Both the position numbers and the translations under genes were made by a program. Positions 24,126-35,661 of a stretch of 64,000 nt of DNA are shown here, in pieces; position 1 is the stretch's first letter, and each line of letters starts with the position of its first letter. The notes below the pieces were generated by a model, which saw only the letters and a list, made by a program, of their open reading frames with translations, was not told where the DNA came from and did no database searches. The DNA comes from Dryas octopetala (taxonomy: Eukaryota > Streptophyta > Magnoliopsida > Rosales > Rosaceae), in assembly GCA_963921425.1 (NCBI GenBank), contig OY992833.1, positions 17,587,738 through 17,651,737 of the forward strand. The letters are read 5' to 3'.

Positions 24126-25244
24126 CAAGCCATCTCTGTCTTTCTCATTTAAGCACCTCTTTTCTTTGGCAGTTAATGGCATCACTCTTTTTGGTTGTTT
24201 GCTAGCTTCAACATATTTTCTGTTGGGTTTCTTCTAGTATTTTGGGATTTTGTTTTTGAATAGTAACTGCACTTATCAATTTAAAATTTTGGAGAGCACT
24301 AACGTACGAATCGATTGAAGATGTTATCTATAAGATTTAAGAAATATTGTTCTTTTACCAAAGAGATACTTATTATGTTTAATTATGTTGTTAAATTGTA
24401 AATATATATAAATAATCGATTAAATTGATAATTGTCTGAATGAGTGATTTAAATAGTTTCGCAACATAAGCTTCTATCTTATGTCTTAAGAAGAGAACAT
24501 TAGCTTTTTCATTTATATATCGTCAGGCGGCTTCAAGTGTGAACGTTCGTTTGCAAGCACACAATATGTATGTGAGAGAGTATTTGAAGGATATTTGGAA
24601 ATTTTGCTTGACTTTTAATCATAGTCGTGTATTTATTATCCAAGAGTATGGTGCAAATGACGAAATAGATTTGTAACACTTTTTGAGTGTGAATGGAGTT
24701 ATATAAACCTTTAAATTTATATTACACGGTTAATATTATATCAAGCAAAAACAAGACAAATCAGAGAATCTAAATCCGTGTTTGAACGCTTTCTAAGATT
24801 TATCGGTGCGAACGTTTGTACGTGAAGTTATAGTATGAGAACCTACAGGTGGCTGCGGTACTTATGGACGTACAAGTGTTTTATGTACGTGTTCAAACAC
24901 TCACTAATGTCTGTAAGTGCAGATGTGCACACTTGAAGTTTTTTATTAAGAAAATGATATTCGGACATTTAAAATATAAAACATGACCCAAACGTTGAAT
25001 CCTAAACCTTGACCCCTCAAGCATTGGAACCTAGATTCTAAATCTGGACCCTAATCCCTAAACCCGGTAGATGCATATATAGAACCTAACCGTCCACTCT
25101 AAACCTTCAGCTTAAAACATGAGAATTTTTTGTATATTAACCCCACATGTGTACGTTTGTCATGAGACAATGAAAGGATGATGGCCGGTGACACTAGCGT
25201 GTGGCATCCTCAATCTCCTTGTATATATAATACTATCATTTAAA
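24126..25244. other. Intergenic DNA
   Basis: A stretch at about 25000-25080 contains several CCTAAACC / CCCTAATCCC motifs that resemble degenerate telomere-type repeats. No gene recognised. Confidence 0.4.
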
Positions 25245-25247
25245 TGT

Positions 25248-25441
25248 CACTACAAGAAATGTGAGTAAAACACACCCCTCATTAGTGGCATAAAATAGGG
25301 TGTCAATTGGGAACTTCAGTCCCTATTACTCAATTGATACCCATTTTTGTTAAAATCGAGACACTTCAGTCCCTATTGCCTAATTGTCACCCCATTCTAT
25401 GCCACCAATGAGAGTGCGCTTTACTCATATTTTTTGTAGTG
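25248..25441. mobile_element. CACTA (En/Spm-type) MITE, 194 bp, 3-bp TSD
   Basis: It begins CACTACAAGAAAT and ends ATTTTTTGTAGTG, the diagnostic CACTA termini. Perfect TGT trinucleotides flank it (25245-25247 and 25442-25444), the 3-bp duplication expected for CACTA. Subterminal inverted segments (CTCATTAGTGGCATAAAATA versus its complement) make the interior foldable. It is non-autonomous. Confidence 0.88.
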
Positions 25442-25444
25442 TGT

Positions 25445-26021
25445 CACTCTCCCTCAACATGTATTTTATATGTGTGTTGAATATTACATGGGTTTCGATA
25501 TAATAATCTATGTCTCACGTACGAGGAAGGGCTATCTAATTAGTATCAAAATGTTGGGTGTAGCTCTAGTAGTCTAGTGTACCGTTTATTCTCTTTTATT
25601 TTTAAAATTCAAAGCTTGGGCTAAAACTAATAATAATTTATGTCGAAACTATTGGTCATGATTGTTTTATATATATATATATATGTTTCTTCTTGTTTTT
25701 TGATACACCAAGTACGTGCTTTGTGAATTTAATATATATAACTATACCACATCCAATTCGTGAGGAATATCCGAATATCCAACCTTTGCTTCTTTTTCAA
25801 TCGATCTCTTCCTTAACCTATTATTTTTGTTCTTGTCAATCTTGTGTTGGGAGGTAATAACTCATCACATATACGTGAGTACTAGGCTACTAGCCTACTG
25901 GGGGAGGCTAGCTAGGGTACTGTTCAAAGTGACAAAGTCATACATAGTAAGCATAATAATTCTCGAGCCAACCAAAAACTAACGTACGAGTGTACGCCTA
26001 TATATAACATAATATATATAT
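25445..26021. other. Intergenic DNA left of the Mutator element
   Basis: AT-rich; (AT)n near 25670-25684 and 26010-26021. No gene recognised. Confidence 0.5.
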
Positions 26022-26193
26022 GAGGGAATTACCAATTTAGTCCACTTATTTGTTCCAAAGTCTCACTTTGGTCCACCCTTTTTTTTTTTGGCCAACTTAA
26101 TCCACGAAATATTTAACGTTTGCCAACATGATCCATTCCGTCAAAATGTCAATAACAACCGTTAAACTTAAGGACAAAATGGTGAATTCATAT
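26022..26193 (+). repeat. Left terminal inverted repeat of the MULE
   Basis: 172 bp, paired with 31662-31833. Only small differences are visible between the arms, suggesting recent activity or gene conversion. It would be expected to carry promoter activity for the plus-strand gene, by analogy with MuDR. Confidence 0.88.
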
Positions 26194-26265
26194 CCTAATT
26201 CTATTCCATTAAAATGTCAATAACTACTATCAAATTAAAGGATAAAATGGTGAATTCATATCTAA
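26142..26265 (+). repeat. Tandem duplication of the inner TIR edge
   Basis: The segment around CATTCCGTCAAAATGTCAAT...GGTGAATTCATATC is followed by a second, diverged copy (CATTAAAATGTCAATAACTA...GGTGAATTCATATC) about 68 bp further in. The right TIR has only one copy, so the ends are asymmetric. Confidence 0.75.
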
Positions 26266-26503
26266 ATTAGGTCTAGATCGAAATGCACAAAGACCCTTCC
26301 CCCCGCCATTTTCTTCCCTCCCTGCCTATACCAGAACATTTCCCTCCAATAATAGGCAGAACATTTCCCTCCAATAATTAAATATTAGTTTTTGTGGGTT
26401 ATATGTATGAGATCAGGTACCTAATATATCCTTGCTGCTGCCCACATCTTCGTCCACATCTTCGTCCACATCAGGTACCCCATTCTTGACCCCAAACAGA
26501 AAC

Positions 26504-26934
26504 ATGTCTTCGTCCACATCTTCAACGCAAAGATGGATTGGTGAAAGATTCTGTGACTGTGGGAGGCTTGCCCGAACAACCACTAGCTGGACTGATCTTA
26601 ACCCAGGAAGAAGATTCGAGGCATGCCAACTCGGGAAGGTAAGATAGATGCATGGGTGTTTATTTGTGTATTTTTTTTTTCTTGTCATTTTCGGGTCATT
26701 GGTTTTGTGGATTTAAAATCCATCATTTTGCAGCGAAATGGAGGATGTGATCTCTGGAATTGGTTGGACCCTCCTATGTGTGCACGTTCTAGGCAGGTTA
26801 TTCCCGGATTGCTTAGAAGGATTGGAGGATTGGAAGAGACCATCAAAAAACAGAGGACAAAAGAGAAGGCGTTGCTGCTCTGTTTGGGGCTGAGTTGGGT
26901 TTTCTTTATACTGACCATGATGATGATGATGTAA
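26504..26934 (+). CDS. GRF-type zinc-finger protein with C-terminal membrane segment (MULE-borne)
   Basis: Two exons, 26504-26638 and 26734-26934, join in frame to give 111 residues. The first ATG is at 26504; frame further upstream lacks an ATG. Residues 14-55 form a GRF zinc finger: C17 and C19 in ERFCDCG, TSWTDLNPGRRFEAC with C41, and C50 in GGCDLWNWLD. The family is known from nucleic-acid-associated proteins (TTF2, APE2, NEIL3, topoisomerase III alpha), where it binds single-stranded DNA. Residues 75-90 are charged and helical (GLEETIKKQRTKEK), and 91-106 are hydrophobic (ALLLCLGLSWVFFILT), predicting a tail anchor. It lies inside a Mutator element, reads from the left TIR and converges on the transposase. 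A role in transposition is inference; it could be a captured host gene. Confidence 0.72.
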
Positions 26935-27628
26935 TTTAAATGGGAGGAACGTGGGTGTAGTGGGAATGACTTTTGGGTGATCTGTGTTTGGAAGTTTATG
27001 TACTTGTTAGCTTAAGTTTTTTGGTTTTCGGGTATGCTCTGTTTTGGACCTTTGCCATGGCTTTTGGGTGTTTGGTGGTGTAAAGGACTTGCTTTGTACG
27101 AATGGCATTTCGGTCAACCTGTGTAGAAATGGCATGCTTTGTAATGGTAGAAACTGGCTTTGTTTTACTTTGTAATGCTAGAAGTTGAAGTAGCATTTTA
27201 GGCTTTGCCTCATTTATGCATTCCAAACCCTTTAGTCAAAGTGTACGCCAAAATGCATCACAATTTGGCAACCAAACTGGTTACAAGACAGACAAATAAA
27301 ATGCATTCCAATTTGCAAATAAAATGCATTCCAATTTGCATAAAACCTGTATTCCAATTTGCATAAAACCTGTATTCCAATTTGCATAATTTGGCAACCA
27401 AACTGCATTTCAATTTGCATAAAACCTGCCAGCCATAATTTGGCAACCAAACTGCATTCCAATTTGCATTAAACCTGCCAGCCCAAAAATTGTCCAGAAA
27501 TGTTCAAAAGAACCACATTTTTACAAACACAGAGCTTAAATACCTTGGTCAATCAAAACACAACAAGAAGCAAAAAAATCTAGTAACCCTATTTCTACTC
27601 CAACGGTTGCCTTAGCTCTGCCTTAGCA
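26935..27628. repeat. MULE interior between the two genes, with GCATTCCAATTTGCA repeats
   Basis: After the GRF stop comes a G/T-rich segment (probable 3' UTR). At about 27296-27476 units such as CCAATTTGCATAAAACCTG and CCAAACTGCATTCCAATTTG recur six or more times in mixed order. This separates the convergent genes and may hold both polyadenylation regions. Confidence 0.6.
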
Positions 27629-30600
27629 TCAACTCCCACTTCTTCCTCTTCCTCTGGTCACATTGCTTGCCTTAGCTCTGCCTCTGCCTCTGCCTCTGCC
27701 TCTGCCTCTCCTTGCTGCAGTTGAATTTGAAGGCTCAGTGGTTACTACACCTCTCCCACTCCCTCCCCCTATTACCATACCTCTAGCTCTACCTCTGGTC
27801 ACCTTCCTTATTACCTGTCCATCACATTGAATTAATGATACTGGTTGAGTCCCAACACAATAACATAACAAGAACATCACATAAAGGATTTGCATTGTAC
27901 CATGTTTGCACTTCGAGTAACTGAGGTTGGTGCATCTTGTTGAGTTTGAACTTGAGGGGATGTCATACTCCTTTCACCTTGCACATTCTGCCAAACCAGA
28001 ATTATGACTCAAATACAAATGAAATAAGTGTATGAAAATTCAGCATGTATAAAGAGAAGCATAAATACCTGATTGCCTACGACCCTTTTACAAGTTTTCA
28101 CATTGTGGCCCTCAGCTCCACACTTGCTGCATCTGATAGTTACCCAATGTCTTCTCAATACTTGAGGTGGGGCCACTTCTAATGGATTGGGGTTTGGGAT
28201 AGGGTTTGCAGCTGGAACTTCACCTGGGCCATCTGTCCTTTTTTTCTTGGGCCTACCAGGCTGCTTAAGGCATTTTGGTGGTAGAATTTTATCATCATCA
28301 CCTGTTTCCCACATATCCATTGAAGCCATTGGAAAAATCATGGGGTCATATGCCTTGAGGTAAGCATCTTTCTTGTAACAACCATGAACATAATCAAGCA
28401 CATCTTCCTCTCTCATCAATACACATGCAATAGCATGTACACAAGGTATCCCACTCAACTCCCACCTCCTGCAGCTGCAAGTCCATTGACTGATATCAAC
28501 ACTGAACTGATAGCCCCCAATATGCTCCACCTCATATATGGCTGGCCCTGCCATTCTTACTATCAGCACACCTGTTTCTAGCTTTCTCTTCTCCACTATC
28601 TTCAAGATCCTAGGCCCAACTGAATGATGCCAGCTCCTGCAGGCAGCCCTTCTATTGGCCATTCTCAGCATCAACCACATTCTAATCCTCTCTAGCATGG
28701 TTAGGATAGGCTTGTCCCTAGCATCAAGGATGGCAGAGTTGAAACTCTCACATAGATTGTTCAATAGTATATCACATTTGGAATGTGTCCCAAAGTGTGA
28801 CCTTGACCAATTTTTTGCAGGCTTCTCACTCAACCACCCCCAGGCTGCATTATCAACAATCCTCATTTTGTCCATCTCTTGTTTCCACCATGGAATACAA
28901 GTAGACCTTGCTGCTGCCCATAACAGGTTCTTCAATTGGAGGCCAGGGTATTTGAGTTTGAAATTATTATGCAAGTGCCTCACACACATCCTATGTTCTG
29001 CACTTGGCATTAACCTCTCTATGGCAGGCACTAATCCCTTCTGTTTGTCGCTGATCATTACATAACCATGACCATTCTCAGTGTTGATGTCTTTCATCAG
29101 AAGCTCCAAAAACCACTCCCATGAGTTCTTGTTTTCAATCTCCACTATAGCATATGCAACTGGAAACAATCCATTGTTTGGATCAACCCCCACTGCAGTG
29201 AGAATCTGTCCTGGGTAAGGCCCTTTGGTGTGACATCCATCAACCCCAATGACAGGCCTACACCCTTGTAAAAAGCCTTCTCTACATGCATCCAAACAAA
29301 TATACATTCTATGGAAAAGCACTTTGTCACCTTCTCTGTTTGTACTAATCTTGACAGTGCTACCTCTGTTTGTTCTCAGCAACTCATTTGCATAATCTCT
29401 TAGCCTAGCATATTGAGTATCATAGTGGCCTTCATTTAGGACATCAGCCTTCCTCTTGGCCTTGTAAACTTGAGTCTTTGTTACATTTATGTTGAATTGT
29501 TGTCTCACCTCACTCTGGAAACCAGCCAGAGACCAACCAGGATTGTTCCTCAACTTAGCAGCAAACCTGTCTGCAAGCCAGGTTGAAGTGGCTTGCTTCA
29601 CATTCCCCTTCCTGTTGCACATATGTTGCAGCCTTAGTTTCTTTATGGCCCATGTGGATGAACTTGAAGATAGAGGGTTGGCCCGTACTAGGAAAGGACA
29701 TTTTGTGGTCCCAATACAAATTGCATTCAATCTAACCTTGTCATTCTTCACAAACTTTAATTGCCTGCCTTCTCTAATTCCACATTCTTTTATGAACTCC
29801 ATGCATTCATCTTTAGTGGCAAACTGCTTACCTAACTCCAAAACAGGATTGTTCATATCAGTGGCCCTATTGAATTGCTTGAACTTTGGCACTTTCTTTT
29901 TTTTCTTCCTTCGAGAGCATTCAGCTTCACCATCAGAAGAATCCTCACTTAAGCTTTCTAGCTCATCTGATTTGTCACCATCATCTGAAATCTCCCCAGC
30001 ATCATTGGTAGCAGCCACAGGGTCAACCTCAGGATCTACATTAGTCTCATATGCCCTATCATCCTCATTATCACTGTATTCATAATCACTGTCTACAAAT
30101 GAGTCATCTTCAGCAGCTTCACCAACTTCTGCAGCTTCACCAACTTCAGCAGCTTCAGCAGCTTCACCAATTCCACCATCTTCACCAACTTCATCATCTT
30201 CACCATCTTCACCATCTTCACCATCTTCATCATCTTCACCATCTTCAACATCTTCATCATCTTCACCATCTTCACCATCTTCACCAGCTGTGAAACCATA
30301 CTCATTGTAGTCTGTGTAATCATTTGGATCCCTCTTCCTTGATTGACTGTTTACCTCATCACCACCACTACCAGAAACCACATTGTTAAGTAAAGCTTGA
30401 TCATCGACATCATCTATAGTCAACTGATACTCTGGTCCCTCCAAAGATGGCCATACGTGTGAAGCCTGACTCTCAACTTGGGTACAAATAGGGCCCTCAT
30501 AATATAACAGTCCAAGTTGGTTGGGAGGAACAACACTAACCAATGAGAGAACCTGTGCATCAGACCTAATATACACTAAACCATTTGGCCCACTAGTTCC

Positions 30601-31637
30601 AGGAACCCTATAGTATATACTAAGTTTTTTGGGCTCAACTTTTTCCATGTTCACATCATACCCAAGTTGCTTGCCCATTTTCATGAGGTCCAATAGGGAT
30701 AAAAGGTCTCTTGAGAGATCATCAACCCAGCACACAGTGCCCCCCTTGTAAACCCCTTTTGTAAATGTACCCCCATACTGAATTTGTAGAGTAATCCCAT
30801 CAGGATCCCCTACACACAATTAAAAAATTCATATTCCTCACAAACCATACCTAAGTGTAACATGTTCTAATAGTAACACAAATATAACATGGATTACATA
30901 CATACACTAGCTACCCACTTACCAAACTCGATGCACATGCTAATTAACCAACCCATTTGGCATCCTAATATCCTATCAGCATTGGCAAATTGACACAATT
31001 GGCAGCCCCATTAACTAGAAAAATTGACCATCACAAACCATCCTATTAAACTATATACAGTCACACCACAAAAAGAAAAAAACAAAGGACATTTAGGACA
31101 AACCACCTACACCAGTACCAGCCTTCAATGTTCACCGACCACTGTACTAAGCAATAACACTTAAAAAAACAAACCCAACACAGTATAAAATTCAAGATTC
31201 CCATCCATCCAGCAGACTAAAGAGAACAAAACAGAGAAAAGGTTATTTGGGACCACATCGAACAGAAAAAGGACAACAGAAAAAGGAAAACCCTAAAAGT
31301 GGCAGACATATGCATTTTACAAGCTGCCAAATCGAACACACAGGGACCACACCCACACTTTTTCCTAGCTACCAAACAAACAAAGAACAATAAACAACAG
31401 CTACCAAACATCCAAAGCATAACAAGACCAATTTGCGCACTTACCGTACGTGGGATGCTCCCCAGATGTCCGAAATTCAATAACCATCTCCAGAAATCCC
31501 AACGATCTCAAATGCAACACGAATTCACCAAGGTTCCAACCAGATCTCGCGAACAAATCCAAAAAAAACCCACAATACCGTTGGCCTGCTATCGGTTCTC
31601 GAAGAGTCCACAACCCACATACGCCAATTGACCCCAT
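27629..31637 (-). CDS. MuDR-class (MULE) transposase, about 1068 aa, four exons
   Basis: Cut-and-paste transposase of the Mutator superfamily, acting on the flanking TIRs. Exons on the minus strand: 31637-31445, 30809-28069, 27987-27901 and 27814-27629; all joins are GT-AG and keep frame. Approximate domains: PB1-like N-terminal region 68-165 (GITLQIQYGGTF); acidic Glu/Asp-Gly repeat 238-275; basic patch near 364; MuDR N-terminal DNA-binding region 384-466; DDE catalytic core with D588 (GVDGCHTKG), D652 (ISDKQKG) and candidate E752 (LCESFN); SWIM zinc finger C842-C844-C854-H856; CCHC knuckle 958-971 (CSKCGAEGHNVKTC); Arg-Gly-rich tail. The long middle frame opens with TTG rather than ATG, which supports the upstream exon. 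ATG 31637 lies 25 bp inside the right TIR, so transcription probably starts within the TIR. An internal Met in exon 1 (MVIEFRTSG) is an alternative start. The protein is uninterrupted. Confidence 0.9.
30070..30294 (-). repeat. In-frame GAA/GAT trinucleotide-rich tract encoding the acidic domain
   Basis: On the plus strand this reads as repeats of CATCTTCAC, on the coding strand as Gly-Glu-Asp and Ala-Glu repeats (GEDGEDDEDVEDGEDDEDG, then GEAAEVGEAAE). Length variation here would change only the acidic linker before the DNA-binding region. Confidence 0.85.
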
Positions 31638-31661
31638 TTGACCATATTTGACTTATTAAGC

Positions 31662-31833
31662 ATATGAATTCACCATTTTGCCCCTAAATTTGACGGCTGT
31701 TATTGACATTTTGACGGAATGGACCATGTTGGCAAACGTTAAATATTTCGTGGACTAAGTTGGCCAAAAAAAAAAAGGGTGGACCAAAGTGAGACTTTGG
31801 AACAAATAAGTGGACTAAATTGGTAATTCCCTC
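31662..31833 (-). repeat. Right terminal inverted repeat of the MULE
   Basis: Pairs with 26022-26193. It lies just upstream of the transposase ATG and likely contains the transposase promoter. Confidence 0.88.
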
Positions 31834-32980
31834 TAATATTATATTACTATCAACAAGCATATAAGGGGGAAAAAACAAGTGTAGAGAAACTGACATCTCA
31901 TATGATCTTTTTATTGTCCAAGTTGCCAAGAAATAGTTCATTTGCACGAGTAATAAACCCATGTATTTCCACGAGCAGCCATCGTTCCGTATATGAGTTT
32001 TTTTTTTTTTTTTTTTTGGGAATTAGACATCTGAGCTCATATGATTTAAATTTGAAAACATGTATTAATTAAAATAATGGTGAGTTTCCCGGAAGCTAAT
32101 TTACCATATTCTGAATTTAATGGTTTCAATAAACTCCCTGCATTAGTTCGTTTTGGGCGGCCAGATCTGAACTACCCTCAACGGTTTGTGTAGCCATAAT
32201 ATTTTATGTTCATTAAATTACATGTTCTAATTTTCTTATTTGGGTCCATAAATACAAAAATTTTGTAAATTCAATATGGAAAAAAAATTGGGATATGAGA
32301 GTTGTAACTTTAAATTACACTTAAATTGGTGTCATTTTCCAATTTCTACGACGATGGTGTCTTAGACGATGCCCAAGACGACCATGAAGTAGGTGCGGAG
32401 GACAATGGCTAGACGGTCATTGGGGAGGGGAGGATTAGGGTTGAGAGCTTGAGGCGGAGGCGTGGCCGACGGAGGAAGCTGTATGTGCAGGTAAGAGGGG
32501 TGGTGGTGGTTGCGATAATTAGGGGTGGGGTCTCAAATTTTGAGCGTATCTGGGCTGAATTGGATCTGATTTGTGTTTTGGGGGTTGGTTGTGTACTTGT
32601 GTGAGTCGAGAGTGAAAGAGGGGATGATCGGCTATGTAAGGGTGAGTTGGGGAGTCGCATATATGAGCTTTAACTTTTGATGAAGGGGTAGTTGTGGTCT
32701 TGGAAAATTTTGAAAATTAGCATAGTTTTACTTTTGAGGGCTGTCATATGCACACATTTTTTCCTCTCATTACACACCTCTCTCTCTCATTTATTAAATT
32801 ACAATTCTAACCCCTCTTTCAAATAACCATAATTAATATCCTTACTAAATCCCAGAATAATAAAACTACCCATCACCACCTTCAGTCACTCCAAGTCTAG
32901 ACCTTATCCTGACCCCATCGATCGCCGGCACCGCCCCTGTAGCTGGCAATTCAACCCTCCGATCTCCCTTTCTCTCTCCT
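31834..32980. other. Intergenic DNA, moderately GC-rich part near 32340-32560
   Basis: The GC-richer portion (for example GACGATGCCCAAGACGACCA and GGCGGAGGCGTGGCCGACGG) has short open frames without family resemblance; it may be a captured or decayed gene fragment. A T-run lies near 32000. Confidence 0.4.
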
Positions 32981-32981
32981 T

Positions 32982-32982
<1 letters not shown>

Positions 32983-33026
<44 letters not shown>

Positions 33027-33075
33027 CTCTTTTCCTCTCTCTCCTCGATCTCCTCTCTCTCCTCGATCTCTCCCT
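32983..33075. repeat. (CT)n microsatellite and CT-rich tract
   Basis: A pure CT stretch at about 32989-33020 continues into imperfect CTCTCCTCGAT units to about 33070. The minus-strand frame across it (Arg/Glu repeats) is a translation artefact. Confidence 0.85.
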
Positions 33076-33099
33076 TTCCCTCTGGCTTCTCACACTGTC

Positions 33100-34845
33100 A
33101 TTCTCTTCTCTATATATACCTTAATGAAGTATTGAAGTTTCACTTTAGCTTATGGTCTGATCTTTTCCAACATAATATAAATCGTCTTCAACTTAATTGT
33201 TCTAATTCTATACTATTTGGGAAGAATTTTTAAACCATCTTTATGTTCCCTAAAATTAGACATGTCAAGAAGAATTTTTTAAAAAAAATCACCTTAGTCC
33301 AAGCTAAATTGAAATTTTAATGAATTTTGCAATCTGACCCTGTTATTGGGAACTGTCTGTTTAGACTTAGCAGTGTAGTGTTTCTAGTTTTGGGTGTATT
33401 TTAATGAGTTGTGATACTTAATATGCTTTTAGATTACTTTGCTTAAAACTAGACTTGAACATGAGTATTTTAAGCCAAAAACCAGACAAATCAAAGCTAG
33501 GGTGAAATTTTGATGAATTTCTTACTCAAGCCCTGCTGTTGAGAATTGAAGATTGTGAAATCTAATTAAACTTGGGGCATGAGTGAGGGATTTAATTACC
33601 TGGACGTATCCATAGCTTCAATACATCTGAGAATTTTTGTAAATGAGCCCTAACATGTACGTCTAGCTACGTTTACCCTGTAAAACATTGAAGTCAAATG
33701 TTTTAAAAAAGAATTTTATAAAAATTTGGGAATGTGCTCTACTGTGACTAGCCATGTACCTGGCAGTTAGCATGCATTCACTTTTCCTAACTCTTCCTTA
33801 TACTAATACTCGTAAATGGTTTTTGAATCCCATGCATGTTTCTACCCCTTGTTTTCTAGTGTATCTATTTCCTTGTAGAACCAACCTCGATCATGGCCAA
33901 ACTCCATGAGGAAAATTTTAAAGAATTCACAAATTGAGTGGCGTACAACATTACACCATCTGGCAGTTTCACTGTTTTGATTTTCCCAAAGGTTTTGACT
34001 CATTTTTGTGAAACTTTGCACCAAGGACTATTTTTGTGACACAACTAATACCTCTTAGGAGAGTTTTAAATTAGGTTTGGGAATAAGGGAATTTTTCTGG
34101 AATTTCTACTTAATTTCCACACAAAAAAATGCTCTGTTATCTTTTAAATTGTCCTTGAGAAGCTTGGTTGTGATTTTGGTTACCTTGTATTTTCTCTAGG
34201 GTTCTAAAGTTGGAGGATACTCTTAGTTTGGGTGGAAAGCATCTACATTAGGTAGGGGGAGTAGTGCTTGCCCAAAAATTATGGTTTCCATATATATATA
34301 TAAGTATAAATTGGATGTGCATGTTTGATTGGATGAAACAAGCTTGATGTGATGAATGCTTGTGTGTGTGCTTGCTGCCTTCTTGTGATTCGAATGATGA
34401 GCTTGTTATGATACTTTGGCTATTGTTCATTACATGTGACATGATTGTATTTGAACTTGATGTTGAGAAGAGCATGAATTGTCATATTGCTTTGAAATCG
34501 ATCGAATTGTTCATGTTAAGTTCTAAAGAAAAGGTATAATGCGCTTCTAGTTATGAAAAAGATATGGGATGCTATTTTATTTGTTTTCAAGCTCTCCTTG
34601 TTTTCCTCATTGTGGACTTCTGATATTTTCTATTTTTCTGAAACCCTACCAATGGTTTGGAGTTCCATACGATAGTTCAATATGATTCTATGAATTGAAC
34701 AATAGTCATATAAAGCTTAGTTATTTATATGTTTTTATGTTTCTGCATGCAGTTGACTAGAATAGGAAAATGTTGGTAATAGTTTATTTATTTAATTATA
34801 ATTTCCTAATTTATAGGTTTGTAAAAAAAAAAAAAAAATTCATCT
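33100..34845. other. Intergenic DNA, possibly old retroelement
   Basis: Two diverged copies of a segment with TGAAATTTTRATGAATTT followed by CCTGYTRTTGRGAAYTG lie near 33310 and 33510, suggesting an old internal duplication. No pol motifs seen. Confidence 0.4.
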
Positions 34846-35059
34846 CAAAAAACTAGGGGTGGGCATTAATCCCAGAATAACCCCCCAAATCGGTTTCGTC
34901 TCGTTTTGTTTTTTTATTTTTTGGATCATCCTATACCGTACCGGATACAATGGGATGGTAACGGTATCAACATTTCAATCCCAATTGATTCCGTACAGTA
35001 CCGATTATAATTTATTTAATTTATTTTGTATTATTTTATATCTCATCCCTTTCATCTTT

Positions 35060-35590
35060 CAGCGCCCCCCCTTTTTCTTTCTTTTTCCTCTTTTCCTCTT
35101 TCTGCCCGCGACATACTATCTTCCTTTTCCCTCATCTTCGGCAAGAACCTCCTCCAACTCCTACTGTGGGACAAACCCCAACTAGGAAGCCATGGATGCT
35201 GCTTTGCTCTGCTACTCTGTAATAAAGCTCACCCATGTCAAAATCTCTCTCTCTCTCATCAACCAATGTGGGGCGGTATACGAAAAAAAGAAAGAGAAAG
35301 AAAGACACAAAGGGAGAGAGTGAGCCACGGGTATGGCGCACAAACAGTCTCTCGGTCCCAGAAGACTCCACCACCAACCCAGATCAAGACACCATCAGTT
35401 CCACGACTACTGCCACCACCACCGGAGCCTCAACCTCAACCTCAACCTTCTCATCAAACTCATCCTCCAAATTCCAAGCAATCATCCACTCCCTCTCCAT
35501 CATCATCCCCTCTCCCTCCCATCCTCTTTTTCCTCCGCCCGGCCGCCACCTCCTCCAAATCTGATTCCAAATCTTTTTTTTAATTATTTT
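35060..35590 (+). pseudogene. Coding-like, Ser/Thr/Pro-rich segment inside the hAT element
   Basis: Overlapping open frames (35026-35583, 35235-35564, 35333-35656) cover a GC-richer segment between the hAT subterminal regions. The 35235 frame contains KKRKRKKDTKGESEPRVWRT, then a Ser/Thr-rich stretch (TTTATTTGASTSTSTFSSNS), reminiscent of N-terminal leaders of plant kinases, but no kinase domain follows. It may be a captured 5' gene fragment; no function is claimed. Confidence 0.3.
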
Positions 35591-35661
35591 ATAAAAGAGC
35601 CCATCCCGAAATGGTACGTACCGAACTCATACCGATCTCGTCTAGTACCGTACTGAACTCA

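Larger units (their letters stand above)
26022..31833. mobile_element. Apparently intact two-gene Mutator-like element (MULE), 5.8 kb
   Basis: Left end GAGGGAATTACCAATTTAGT and right end (reverse complement identical over that stretch) begin 172-bp terminal inverted repeats (26022-26193 and 31662-31833) that are very similar throughout. Between them are a full-length MuDR-class transposase on the minus strand and, converging on it, a two-exon GRF zinc-finger gene on the plus strand. This recalls maize MuDR, where two genes are transcribed convergently from opposite TIRs. The flanks are AT repeats (TAATATATATAT left, TAATATTATATT right), so a clean 9-bp duplication cannot be read. No stop codon or frameshift interrupts either gene, so the element may be autonomous. 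Confidence 0.9.

Noticed and set aside
26432..26503. N-terminal extension of the GRF protein (Ser/Thr-rich)
   Set aside because: The extension begins with TTG; the first ATG in frame is 26504.
29489..30085. 198-aa plus-strand open frame
   Set aside because: It is antisense to the transposase gene and arises from its codon pattern; no family resemblance.
30051..30323. His/Leu/Gln-rich and Met/Val/Lys-rich frames
   Set aside because: Alternative-frame translations of the GAA/GAT repeat that encodes the transposase acidic domain.
32866..33093. Arg/Glu-rich 75-aa frame
   Set aside because: Translation of a (CT)n tract on the minus strand.
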